Notes under the pieces: generated by a model
What the model was told of the DNA's origin: nothing
Seen by the model: the letters and a program-made list of their open reading frames with translations, nothing else
Databases searched by the model: none
Part shown: in pieces, positions 17,559 through 26,055 of the stretch
How positions within the stretch are numbered: the stretch's first letter is position 1
Layout of the letters: every line of letters starts with the position of its first letter
NCBI RefSeq assembly: GCF_003336745.1
Contig: NZ_QGMX01000002.1
Coordinates: 186,001-250,000, forward strand
Length of the DNA stretch: 64,000 nucleotides
Direction of reading: 5' to 3'
From: Thermus caldifontis
GTDB lineage: Bacteria; Deinococcota; Deinococci; Deinococcales; Thermaceae
Position numbers and translations under genes: made by a program

Positions 17559-17944
17559 TGGAGCAGTATTACGGCACCGGCAGGCGCAAGGAAGCGGTGG
17601 CCCGGGTCTTCCTAAGGCCCGGTAGCGGTAAGGTCACCGTGAACGGCCAGGACTTCCAGGACTATTTCCAGGGTCTGGTGCGGGCGGTGGCGGCCCTCGA
17701 GCCCCTGAGGGTGGTGGATGCCCTGGGGCGCTTTGACGCCTACATCACCGTGAAGGGGGGCGGCAAGAGCGGCCAGGTGGACGCCATCAAGCTGGGGGTG
17801 GCCCGGGCCCTTCTCCGGTACAACCCCGACTACCGCGCCAAGCTGAAGCCCTTGGGCTTCCTCACCCGGGATGCGCGGGTGGTGGAGCGGAAGAAGTACG
17901 GCAAGCACAAGGCCCGCCGGGCACCCCAGTACTCCAAGCGCTAA
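17558..17944 (+). CDS. rpsI: 30S ribosomal protein S9
   Basis: A 128-residue S9 starting [19 protein letters not shown] and ending in the basic tail RRAPQYSKR that reaches the P-site. Its ATG shares a base with the L13 stop (TGATG), so translation is coupled. GTG 17555 is one codon upstream but the ATG matches the known N-terminus. The 3' end overlaps the convergent addA stop by 4 nt. Confidence 0.97.
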   Translation: MEQYYGTGRRKEAVARVFLRPGSGKVTVNGQDFQDYFQGLVRAVAALEPLRVVDALGRFDAYITVKGGGKSGQVDAIKLGVARALLRYNPDYRAKLKPLGFLTRDARVVERKKYGKHKARRAPQYSKR

Positions 17945-20607
17945 GGAAGGCGTGGTTCGGGCCCCTGGGAGAGCATCCCAGGGGCTTTTTCCAACCCCTG
18001 TAGGGCCTCCTGAAGCTCCTCTGGCGAGAAGACGTGGACCTTCTTGTGCCGCAAATAGACCAAGCGGGCCACAAGATGTTCCCCTGAGGGGGAAGCAACC
18101 GCCTCCACCCCCCAGGCCCGCCGTACCGCCTCCCAGTAAAGGGCAAGCTGCAGGAGGTAATGCTCGGGAGCCAGGGACCGGTCGGTTTTGTAGTCCTCCA
18201 GGTACCACCTGTCCCCCACCCGGTAAAGCCGGTCCAGAACCCCGTGCCAGACCGTCCCCGCCAGGGGCAGGACCAGGGGGAGCTCGGGGTAATCCTCGAG
18301 GCGGACCGCCAAAGGAGGCAACACCCCACCCAGCATCTCCCGGTAGTGGCGGAGAAGGGTGCGCACCTCCTCCAGCAAGGCTTCCTTTTCCTCCTCGGAA
18401 AAGGGTAAGGCCACCTCCTGCAGGAGGAGGGCGCGCATCCTTCCCTCCTCCTCCGGGTCCAGGTCCCGGGCGATGGCGTAGTGGACTAGGGTACCCACGG
18501 CCCGGGCGAACTCTGGCAGGAGTTCCCCTTCTAAGGCCTCCGCCAGGGGCAAGGGCTCCCCTTCCGCCTTGCGGTGGGCGCTGGGGGAGTAGAGGGGAGG
18601 AAAGGGCTTGGGTTCCAAGGCCAAGGGGGCATAAGGGGCTGGGTCCAAAAGGGGCGCCGGCGGGAGCGAGGGCGAGGGGAAGGAAGCCCCAACGGGGTGG
18701 ACCCGTACCCTGGGGTCTTGGGACCCAGGGCCTAAGCCCAAGGCCATGAGGGCCTTGGCCCAGGGGCCTGGCCGGGAAGAAGCGCTTCCCGTGAGCAAAA
18801 GGACATCCCGGGCCCGGGAAAGGGCCACGTAGAGAAGCCTTAGGACCTCCTCCTCCTCGGCCTCCTTCAGACCCTGCCTCACCTCCTGGTAGCCGGGCGT
18901 GCCCTTAAGGGCCACCTCTCCCTCAAGCCCCACCAGAAGGGGTTCTTCCGCGGAGCGCTCCTGTCTAGAGAGGTCAAAGACCCCCACCACCGGCCACTCC
19001 AGCCCCTTGGCGGCATGCACGGTAAGGAGGTTCACCCCCTGGCTCCCTTCGGGAAGCTCGGCGGCCTCGGGGTCCATAGCCCGCACCTTAAGCCACTCCA
19101 GGAGGGCCTCGAGGTCAGGAAAGCGCTCCGAGGCCGCCAGGAGGAGAAGGGTGTCCAGATTGGTGCGGGCCCTAGGGGAAAGCCGCCCCAAAAAGACCTC
19201 GTCCCGCACCAGGGCCTTAAGGGCCTCTAGGGGCCGCTTCCCGGCCAGCTCCCTCAGCCACTCCAGCCGGGCCTGGGCTTCAGCGGGGAGTTGGGAGAGA
19301 AGGTCCTTCCAGGGGGATTTCTTGGGTAAACCCTCCAGCCTTCCCAAATCGGCGCCCACAAATGGGCCCCGCAGGAAGGCCAAAAGGGAAAGCCGCTCCT
19401 CGGGGGAAAGGGGAGCCTCGGGTTCCAAGAGGCTTAGCCTAAGGGCATGGTAGATATCCCGCACCTCCGGGCGGATGAAGAAGCTCCTTCCCCGGCGGAT
19501 ACCGTAGGGAACCCCCAAGGCGCGGAAGGCCCGTTCCAAGTAGGGAAGGCTATGGCGGCTTCGCACCAAAACCGCCATCTGGGGGAAGGCATACCCTTGG
19601 TCCCGTAGGGCCAGAAGCCTCTTCCCTAAGACCAAGGCCTCTTGCTGGCGCTTCCTATCCAGCTCCCCTTCCCCTCCCACCCAGTGCACTTCCCAAAAAC
19701 CCCTTTCCCGCCGTCTAGGCCTCACCAAAACCCGTTCGGTTTCGGGGAAGAACCGCTCCACAAAGCGGTTCAGAAACTCGGCCAGCTCCCCGCTGTGGCG
19801 GAAGGTTTCGTCCAGAAAGCGGACCTCCTCAGCCCTCCTTAGGGCCTCGCGGAACACCTCCACCCGGGCGTTGCGGAACAGGTAGATGGACTGCTTGGGG
19901 TCCCCCACGGCCACCACCTTGGCCCCCGCCTCCTCCAGGGCCTGGAAAAACCGCCCCTGCAGGGGATTTACATCCTGGTACTCGTCCAGGAAGATATGGC
20001 TAAACCGCTCCACCACCCGCCCTAGGGCCTGGGGGTTTTTCAGGAGGCGGAGGGCTTGGGCCTCGAGGTCCCCTGGCCCTAGGAGGTCAAGGGTGCGGGC
20101 CTGGTACCTCCCAAGGACCTCCTGGAAAAGGGCATAAACCTCCTCCGCTCCCGGTAAGGGCCGGAAGGCTTCCGCCAAGGAGCGCTTTTCGTAAAGGGCG
20201 AGGAGGGCCCCCACAAGCCCTTCCTCCTCCCCGGGGTTCCGGCCCTTCAAGTAGAGGAGGCTTCGGGCCTCCTCCAGGAAGAGGGCCTCGGCAAGGAACT
20301 CGTCCAAGACGGCGAAATCGGGGTCCAGGGAGAGGAAGGGAGCCGTGTGGCGTAAGGCCTCGGCCATGAAGCCGTGGATGGTGGTGAAAAGGGCGCCATA
20401 AAGCTCCCGCTTGGCCGTTTCCGCCTCCCCATCCCCCAGGGCTTTAACTTCCTCCAGGATGCGTTCCCTAAGCTCCTCGGCGGCCTTTCGGGTAAAGGTG
20501 AGGGCGGCCATGCGCCGTAGGGGCACCCCTTGGCGCAAAAGGGCCAAAAGCTCCTGGACCAAGGCATGGGTTTTCCCCGTGCCCGCTGAGGCCACGTAGA
20601 GCTTCAC
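17941..20607 (-). CDS. AddA-like UvrD-family helicase with C-terminal nuclease
   Basis: An 888-residue recombination enzyme. Helicase motifs: [11 protein letters not shown] (about 6-16), [32 protein letters not shown] and [12 protein letters not shown]. The C-terminal PD-(D/E)XK nuclease shows [13 protein letters not shown] and LEDYKTDRS, followed by LQLALYWEA. With the upstream gene it would form an AddAB-type complex that resects DNA double-strand breaks. The GTG at 20607 has AAAGGAGGAGAG just before it and overlaps the addB-like stop; an upstream open extension has no ribosome binding site. Confidence 0.87.
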   Translation of the reverse strand: MKLYVASAGTGKTHALVQELLALLRQGVPLRRMAALTFTRKAAEELRERILEEVKALGDGEAETAKRELYGALFTTIHGFMAEALRHTAPFLSLDPDFAVLDEFLAEALFLEEARSLLYLKGRNPGEEEGLVGALLALYEKRSLAEAFRPLPGAEEVYALFQEVLGRYQARTLDLLGPGDLEAQALRLLKNPQALGRVVERFSHIFLDEYQDVNPLQGRFFQALEEAGAKVVAVGDPKQSIYLFRNARVEVFREALRRAEEVRFLDETFRHSGELAEFLNRFVERFFPETERVLVRPRRRERGFWEVHWVGGEGELDRKRQQEALVLGKRLLALRDQGYAFPQMAVLVRSRHSLPYLERAFRALGVPYGIRRGRSFFIRPEVRDIYHALRLSLLEPEAPLSPEERLSLLAFLRGPFVGADLGRLEGLPKKSPWKDLLSQLPAEAQARLEWLRELAGKRPLEALKALVRDEVFLGRLSPRARTNLDTLLLLAASERFPDLEALLEWLKVRAMDPEAAELPEGSQGVNLLTVHAAKGLEWPVVGVFDLSRQERSAEEPLLVGLEGEVALKGTPGYQEVRQGLKEAEEEEVLRLLYVALSRARDVLLLTGSASSRPGPWAKALMALGLGPGSQDPRVRVHPVGASFPSPSLPPAPLLDPAPYAPLALEPKPFPPLYSPSAHRKAEGEPLPLAEALEGELLPEFARAVGTLVHYAIARDLDPEEEGRMRALLLQEVALPFSEEEKEALLEEVRTLLRHYREMLGGVLPPLAVRLEDYPELPLVLPLAGTVWHGVLDRLYRVGDRWYLEDYKTDRSLAPEHYLLQLALYWEAVRRAWGVEAVASPSGEHLVARLVYLRHKKVHVFSPEELQEALQGLEKAPGMLSQGPEPRLP
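17961..17990 (+). terminator. rpsI terminator lying inside the addA-like coding end
   Basis: A 10-bp stem (17961-17970 with 17976-17985) followed by TTTTT on the plus strand. It sits within the last 50 nt of the convergent helicase gene, so the sequence serves as terminator on one strand and codons on the other. Confidence 0.85.
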
Positions 20608-22799
20608 CTCTCCTCCTTTCGGCAGAGGTCTGCAAGGCCACAGGTGTAGCAGTGGAAGCCTGGCTTTGGGGGAAAAGCCCCCTCGCGCCAAAGGCGATAG
20701 GCCTCGTTCGCCTGTTGGCGTACCTCCTCCACCGGCTTGGGCAGGGTTCCCGAGGGTTGACGGCGAAGGAGGGAAGGCTTTCCCATCCAAGGCCAGGCCC
20801 AAAGCCTCACCTCGCTGACATCCCGTCGGCCCAGCAAGACCCCAAGGGCATACCACTCCGTCCAGCGCTTTTGCGGCCCCAAGTCGGCTTCCGCTCCCTG
20901 GGGCAAGAGGCGGTAAAGGTGAACGGTGTCCCCTTCCCGCCGCACACCATCCAGGCGTAAGGGAGGTTTCCCAGGCAAGGTGGACCAAAAGTGCATCCCC
21001 TCCCAATGCGCCCGATGGGCCTCCAACCAGGGACCCACCTGGGCGTGGCCCAGAAGCCTTTCCAACTCCGTGGGCAGGAGGTGCCACCCCAAGGCCCCAT
21101 CCCGCCCCCCAAGGTCAAACCGCTCCACGTAGGCCCTAAAAGGGCACTCCCGGAAGCGGCGGAGGACCTCCAGGTGGGGCGGGGGCTCCCGCCCCGTGGG
21201 CAGGGGCGGGGTAAAGGGAAGCTGGGGAAGGGCCTCGAGGCGGCTTGCCGGGGGCAAGGGCTCAGGCTTAACCCCCCTCTCCAAGGGCGGGTAGAGCCCC
21301 GAGGGGCCGGCCTCCGGGTAAAGGAGAACCACCTCCTCCCCCCGGGTGGAAACCTCCTCCCAGAAAAGGGGGTCAAGGCCCTTAAGGCGCCGGGGAAGCC
21401 CCTTTAGAAGCCCTCTTTCCCTAAGCTCTTCCAGGAGGAAGTAGTCCTCCCGCTCCCCTAGGCTATAGCGCCCCGCCACCCAGTCCAGCACATAGGCCCT
21501 TTTGGCCCTTATGCCGAGGGCCCTCAAGGGAGGAAGCAGGGCCACCCCCCGGTTGGGCTCGGGGGGCAGGCTTTCGTCCAAAAGCAGGCTCCGCCACCAG
21601 GCCAAGGGGTTCCCCCTATCGGCCCGCTGGGCCAGGCGGAGGCGGGTAAGAAAAGGCTCCTTGGCTGCGATCCCCAGGCGCTCCAAAGCCTCCTCCGCCC
21701 AGGCCAAAAGGTCAGGCCCCGGGGTGCGGAGCTTTTGGAAGGCCCGCCACTCCTCCTCAAGCCCTTCCCGCTCCGCCAAAGCCCCAAGGGCCTCCTCCCC
21801 CGCCAGACCCAGCCTCAGGGCCTTCCTCCCCAAGGTGGGAAACCCCAAGGCCAGAAGGTCCCGCCCTGTGGGGAAAGGGTTTAAAAGGGCCAGCACCCTC
21901 TCCCCTTCCTCCGTGTCGCCCAAGGCCCTTTCCCGGCCATCGTAAAGGGGAAGGCCGTACTCGTCCTTGAGGAGAAGAAGCCCCCCGATGCGCTCCTCGG
22001 GGGCCACCACCAGGACCTCCCAGGGATCCAGGCCTTCCCCACCCATCCCCTTGGGGGCCAGGACCCGCTTTAAGGCCCTAAGGAGGTAGCGGACCTCCTC
22101 CACGGGGTTGGCCAGGGCCAGGACCTCCCTTTTTACCGGCCTAGGGGAAAGGGCTTTCCAGGGCGCAAGCCCTTCTGGGAGGAGTTCCGCCGTGAGGAGG
22201 ACCGGCACCTCCTGGGCCAGGCGCCTTAGGAAGCGGAGGTCCAAAGGACCCACCTCCCGAAAGCCATCCACCACCACCAGATCGGGCTTGGGGAAAAGGC
22301 GAAGGGGCACCCGGCCTGCCCGGTAGCGGAAGTCATCGTAGTCCAGGGCCTTCCCCTTAAGGCGCTCGTAGGCGAAGTAGACCTGCCTGAGCCTTCTCGC
22401 CTCCCCCTCCTTGGGCAGGGCAAAGGGGGAAAGGCCATAGCGTTTGAGCTCGGCGATGGCTCGGGCAAATAGCCGCGCCTCCCCCGGGGCGATCTCCTCC
22501 CCGTAGAGGCTCCTCAAGGCCTCCCCCACCAGGGCCACCCTTCCCGCCCCGGGAAGCAAGGGCCCAAGCCGGCCCACCTCGGCCAGCACCCGGTAGTACA
22601 GGGCCTGGAAGGACATGAACTCCAGGCCCAGCACCGCCTCCTGCCCGCCGAAAAGACGGTAGACATAAGCCCTTTGGTGGGGCAGGCCCACCCAGTAAAC
22701 CCTTCCCCGTTGCCTTAGCACCTCCAAGGCCCACTCCCGGGCCAAACAGGTTTTCCCCGAGGCAGGAGGGCCCAGAAGGGGATAAAGGCCAGGCTTCAT
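20604..22799 (-). CDS. AddB-like partner of the helicase-nuclease, nuclease domain probably degenerate
   Basis: A 731-residue protein with Walker A LLGPPASGKTCLA near the N-terminus, degenerate helicase-like regions, and a C-terminal domain with four cysteines: one in FRECPFRAYVERF and three in FHCYTCGLADLC, the iron-sulfur cluster pattern of AddB. The usual D...D/E-x-K nuclease residues between these cysteines are not evident. It probably has a structural or recognition role in the complex. It is first in a two-gene operon, overlapping the helicase by 4 nt. Confidence 0.75.
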   Translation of the reverse strand: MKPGLYPLLGPPASGKTCLAREWALEVLRQRGRVYWVGLPHQRAYVYRLFGGQEAVLGLEFMSFQALYYRVLAEVGRLGPLLPGAGRVALVGEALRSLYGEEIAPGEARLFARAIAELKRYGLSPFALPKEGEARRLRQVYFAYERLKGKALDYDDFRYRAGRVPLRLFPKPDLVVVDGFREVGPLDLRFLRRLAQEVPVLLTAELLPEGLAPWKALSPRPVKREVLALANPVEEVRYLLRALKRVLAPKGMGGEGLDPWEVLVVAPEERIGGLLLLKDEYGLPLYDGRERALGDTEEGERVLALLNPFPTGRDLLALGFPTLGRKALRLGLAGEEALGALAEREGLEEEWRAFQKLRTPGPDLLAWAEEALERLGIAAKEPFLTRLRLAQRADRGNPLAWWRSLLLDESLPPEPNRGVALLPPLRALGIRAKRAYVLDWVAGRYSLGEREDYFLLEELRERGLLKGLPRRLKGLDPLFWEEVSTRGEEVVLLYPEAGPSGLYPPLERGVKPEPLPPASRLEALPQLPFTPPLPTGREPPPHLEVLRRFRECPFRAYVERFDLGGRDGALGWHLLPTELERLLGHAQVGPWLEAHRAHWEGMHFWSTLPGKPPLRLDGVRREGDTVHLYRLLPQGAEADLGPQKRWTEWYALGVLLGRRDVSEVRLWAWPWMGKPSLLRRQPSGTLPKPVEEVRQQANEAYRLWREGAFPPKPGFHCYTCGLADLCRKEER

Positions 22800-22930
22800 A
22801 ATGGGAACATTTTAAAACCCCAAGGCCTTCGCCTTGCCCAAGGCCTAAAGGCGGGGCGTATCCCCGGATGAAGCCCTTAACCTGCCGCTATCCTCCAGGT
22901 GAAAGCCCGCCACACCCCTCTCCGAGGGCC

Positions 22931-23386
22931 CTAGGGGCCACGCCGGGGCGGGCCCGGGGAAGGGGTTTCTTCAAGAGGGAGGGGCAAGGGGGTGAGGTCC
23001 AGACCCAGGCGCAACACCCCCACCACCCGTCCCCGGTGGAGGATGAAGCACCGGTACTCCCCCGGCAGGACCACCACCCACCGGGCCAGGGAAAGCTCCC
23101 GCAAAAAGGGAAAAGGCCGCTTACGTATGGGCCGGCCCCTGGGGGGGCCCATGTGGGGCATGGGCCTATCCCCTTCCAGGGCCAAGAGGAGCAAGGGCTC
23201 CTTCTGGCCCAGGACCAGCAAAAAGGTATCCCCTTCCCGGTAAAGGGCCTGGACCTCGAGGACCCGCACCAGGGCCCCGCAGCGGTTTAGGACCTCTTCC
23301 GGGGCCAAAACCACGGCCTTAGGGCCCCCCTCCCCCAGGGCAAAACCCCCAAGGCCGAGGAGGAGGACCCCAAGCCACCGCATCAT
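22931..23386 (-). CDS. Secreted protein of unknown function
   Basis: A 151-residue protein: signal peptide (MMRWLGVLLLGLGGFALGE), then a beta-rich, basic and proline-rich sequence with two cysteines (NRCGALV, YRCFILH). I do not recognise the family. It is last in a minus-strand run with a second secreted protein, a histidine kinase and a response regulator, so it may be under their control. TACCAT lies 6 nt before the ATG, which suggests its own leaderless transcript. Confidence 0.6.
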   Translation of the reverse strand: MMRWLGVLLLGLGGFALGEGGPKAVVLAPEEVLNRCGALVRVLEVQALYREGDTFLLVLGQKEPLLLLALEGDRPMPHMGPPRGRPIRKRPFPFLRELSLARWVVVLPGEYRCFILHRGRVVGVLRLGLDLTPLPLPLEETPSPGPPRRGP

Positions 23387-23425
23387 GCCGCCATGGTAAT
23401 CGGGCCCTGCCCGGGTGGGGCAGGG

Positions 23426-23534
23426 TTATACCACCCCACCCTGGCTTGCGCCAGGGTGGGGGCTCCGGAAAGGGCCTCCGGTAGGCGCCATCTCGTTGGA
23501 GCTTAGAGAGGGGAACAAGAGGAAAGGGTATTAG
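23426..23534. repeat. 109-bp dispersed repeat, copy A
   Basis: It aligns without gaps to 35115-35223, with 11 mismatches by eye over 109 bp. It contains a perfect 12-bp hairpin (23434-23445 with 23450-23461) and a second short inverted repeat CCGGA...TCCGG. One end includes the TAA stop of the minus-strand gene at 23531. A third, partial copy lies at 59823-59862. Confidence 0.9.
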
Positions 23535-24109
23535 AAGCCGCGCTCCGCCGAGATCAGGGCCAAGGCTGCCTGCGCCAACAAGAAGGCCCGGCCAGGTTCC
23601 TTAGAGAGCCTGTTCTTGGCCTCGGCCACCAGGTCCTTCACCAGGTTGTCCTGGGCCCGGTAGTAGGCCAGCTCCTTCTCCGCCCGGTCCACCGCCACCG
23701 GAGCCCTTTGGGCCAAGCGGGCACCTGGGTCTTGCCCTTTACCCGGGGGGAAGGCATGGCCCCTAGGCCCATAGGGGTGATGCATCCCCATCCCCCTATG
23801 GGGCACGGGCCTTTCCACCTGGGCCCGCACCTGGGGCTCCCCTTGGGTAGCCCGGAAGAGGAGGAGGGCCGCCTGGGCCTCCCGTGCCGCCTTGAAGTAG
23901 TTCTTGGCCTCGTAGCTTTTCTCCGCCCGGGCCTTCACCTCCTTGGCCCAGGAGAGAAGCCTCTCCTCGGCTACACCCGTGACCTCTTGGGCCACCTTCT
24001 CCAGCCGGGCCAAGGCGGCTGCCGCCTTGGCCGCCTGCCGGTAATCGGTGGTCTGGGCCAGGGAAAGGCCTGCCGCCAGAACCAACACACCCGCCAACAT
24101 CCTCCGCAT
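23531..24109 (-). CDS. Secreted helical protein with a His/Gly/Pro-rich linker, unknown function
   Basis: A 192-residue protein: signal peptide (MLAGVLVLAAGLSLAQ), then Ala/Lys/Glu-rich helices at about 22-90 and 130-190. A middle linker (RGMGMHHPYGPRGHAF) is rich in histidine, methionine and glycine and could bind metal. I do not recognise the family. ATG 24109 is chosen because GGAGG lies 8 nt upstream; ATG 24115 is too close to it. It directly follows the histidine kinase gene. Confidence 0.65.
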   Translation of the reverse strand: MRRMLAGVLVLAAGLSLAQTTDYRQAAKAAAALARLEKVAQEVTGVAEERLLSWAKEVKARAEKSYEAKNYFKAAREAQAALLLFRATQGEPQVRAQVERPVPHRGMGMHHPYGPRGHAFPPGKGQDPGARLAQRAPVAVDRAEKELAYYRAQDNLVKDLVAEAKNRLSKEPGRAFLLAQAALALISAERGF

Positions 24110-24131
24110 TCCCATCACCTCCAAAGGGAGC

Positions 24132-25436
24132 CTAGTCCCCCTGGCTAAAGGGCGCATCGGGGGAAACCTTAAGGGAAGCTAAAGGCAGGAAAAGCCCTAC
24201 CGCCGCTCCACCCCGGTTGGCTACCGCCGCCTTTCCCCCATGGGCCCGGGCCACCGCCGCCACCAGGGCTAGGCCCAGCCCCGTGCCCCTTCCCCCATGG
24301 ACAAAGGGCTCCAAGGCTTTCGGCAGGAGTTCTGGGGGAAAACCAGGGCCTGAGTCCACCAGCCAAAGCCACACCCCTTCCTCCTCCTGCTGGATCCTGG
24401 CCTTCAGGGGAAGATTTCCGTGGCGGCGGGCGTTATCCAGCACGTTTTCCACCGCCAGGGCGAGAAGCTCGGGATCTACCAAAGCCTGGGCCTCTCCTTC
24501 CACCTCCAGGCCCCATCCCTTCAGGAAAGCCCTTAGGTCCAGAGGGGTAAGCCTAGGAGGTGTGGCCTCGAGGCGGGATAACCGGAGAAGCCCGGAAAGC
24601 AAGGCCTCCATCCTTTCCGCTTCCCGCAAGGCCCCCATGAGGGCCCTGGGCTCAGGCTTGCGCAGGAGCACCTGCAAGTACCCCTTCAAGGCGGCCAGGG
24701 GGTTTCGGAGCTCGTGGGAAGCGTGGTGGGCGAAACGACGGGCTGCCTCCTCCTTCTCGGAAAGCTCCTTAAGGAGACCCTCCACCTGGGCCAGGCGGCG
24801 GTTTAAGGCCTCCACCAAGGGCCCAAGCTCCACCAGACCCGGGTCGGGAAGGGGGCTTAAGTCCTCGGGGCGCCTTCCCTGCAGAAGCTGGGCCAGCCGC
24901 CTCAAGGGGCGGAGAGCCCAGGAAAGCCCCAGGGCGGAGAGGAGAAAGGTGGCCAAGAGCACCCCTCCCCCCCAGGTGGCGTAGAGGAGGAGGAGCCTCC
25001 GCCCCAGGCCCGCAACCCCCTCCAGGGGCACCGCCAGGCCGAACCCTCCCCCATCCCGGGGCAGGGCCACATAGAGCACCCCCCGCCATACCCCCTGGTA
25101 GGCCCTTCCTTGGGCGAGGCCCTCGAGGAGGCCAGGGGGAAGCTCGGGGGAAGGCACCTCGGTGAAGACCACGCCCTCCTTCCCCTTCACGAAACCCGTG
25201 CCGCCCCCGTAGACCTGGGCCAGGCGGAAAAGCTCCAGAAGCAGGGCCTCTTCCTCCTTGGGGCCTTCCTCCTCAAGGAGGTAAAGCCGGGTATAGAGGG
25301 CCCGGCGCAGGTCCTCGCTGGCGGCCCTTTCCGCCTCCCTGGCGGAAAGGAAGGCCAGGGGCAGGGCCAAAAGCACAAGGGCCAAAAAAAGAAGGGCGAA
25401 AAGCCTGCCCCTAAGGGAGGAAAAGGCGGTAGCCAT
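24132..25436 (-). CDS. Sensor histidine kinase
   Basis: A 434-residue membrane kinase. TM helices lie at about 12-30 and 147-172, enclosing an extracytoplasmic sensor of about 115 residues. A HAMP-like region follows, then the H-box FAHHASHELRNPLAAL (His241), N-box ENVLDNARRHG, VDSGPGFP and GRGTGLGLALV. It is the cognate of the response regulator just upstream, whose 3' end it overlaps by 26 nt. The signal is unknown. The start is uncertain, since the ribosome binding site is weak. Confidence 0.9.
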   Translation of the reverse strand: MATAFSSLRGRLFALLFLALVLLALPLAFLSAREAERAASEDLRRALYTRLYLLEEEGPKEEEALLLELFRLAQVYGGGTGFVKGKEGVVFTEVPSPELPPGLLEGLAQGRAYQGVWRGVLYVALPRDGGGFGLAVPLEGVAGLGRRLLLLYATWGGGVLLATFLLSALGLSWALRPLRRLAQLLQGRRPEDLSPLPDPGLVELGPLVEALNRRLAQVEGLLKELSEKEEAARRFAHHASHELRNPLAALKGYLQVLLRKPEPRALMGALREAERMEALLSGLLRLSRLEATPPRLTPLDLRAFLKGWGLEVEGEAQALVDPELLALAVENVLDNARRHGNLPLKARIQQEEEGVWLWLVDSGPGFPPELLPKALEPFVHGGRGTGLGLALVAAVARAHGGKAAVANRGGAAVGLFLPLASLKVSPDAPFSQGD

Positions 25437-26055
25437 AGCCGCGCACCGTCTGGATGGGACTGGGCTCCCCCAGGGCCTTTCTCAAGAGGGAAAGGTGCAC
25501 CTCTAAGGTGGCGGGCTCCACCTCCTCCCCCCAGACCCTGTGCATCAGGGCCTCTTTGGAAAGCACCTCCTCCGGCGACTCCAAAAAGGCCTTCAGGAGG
25601 AGAAAGGCCTTGGGGGGAAGGGAAAGCCGCCTTTCGCCGCGGAAGGCTTCCATGCGCCTGGGATAAAGCCTCAGGTCCTTGTAGGCCAAGACCTCAGAGG
25701 GTCCCTTGGTCCGGCGCACCAGGGCCTCGAGGCGGGCCAGGAGCTCGGAAAGGCTATAGGGCTTGACCAGGTAGTCGTCGGCCCCCTCCTTTAAGCCCTT
25801 CACCCGCCACTCCACGGCATCCAAGGCGGTGAGCATCAGCACCGGCACCTCTGAACGGGCGCGGATCTCCTTAAGGAGGGAAAAGCCATCCCCTTCCGGC
25901 AAAAGCACGTCCAAAACCACCACTTCTGCCCAGGGCAAAAGGCTTAGGGCCTCCTGGGGGCTTTCCGTGGACCGTACCTGGTGCCCCTCCAAGGCCAGGC
26001 CCAGCTCCAAGGCCTCCCGAACCCCCGGGTCGTCCTCCACCAAAAGCACCCTCAT
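25411..26055 (-). CDS. OmpR-family response regulator
   Basis: A 214-residue regulator. Receiver domain: acidic pair VEDD, phospho-acceptor Asp49 in VVLDVLLPEGDG, and YLVKPYS. A winged-helix DNA-binding domain follows, ending VRGYGYRLFLP. The ATG at 26055 overlaps the kinase-propeller gene stop (ATGA), so it is translated as part of the PP2C-STK-RR-HK run. Likely targets are the downstream secreted proteins (inference). Confidence 0.93.
   Translation of the reverse strand: MRVLLVEDDPGVREALELGLALEGHQVRSTESPQEALSLLPWAEVVVLDVLLPEGDGFSLLKEIRARSEVPVLMLTALDAVEWRVKGLKEGADDYLVKPYSLSELLARLEALVRRTKGPSEVLAYKDLRLYPRRMEAFRGERRLSLPPKAFLLLKAFLESPEEVLSKEALMHRVWGEEVEPATLEVHLSLLRKALGEPSPIQTVRGYGYRLFLP

Noticed and set aside
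20608..21087. 160-codon N-terminal extension of the AddA-like helicase
   Set aside because: Gly/Pro/Arg-rich, overlaps the addB-like gene, and the GTG at 20607 has a strong ribosome binding site right before the helicase fold.
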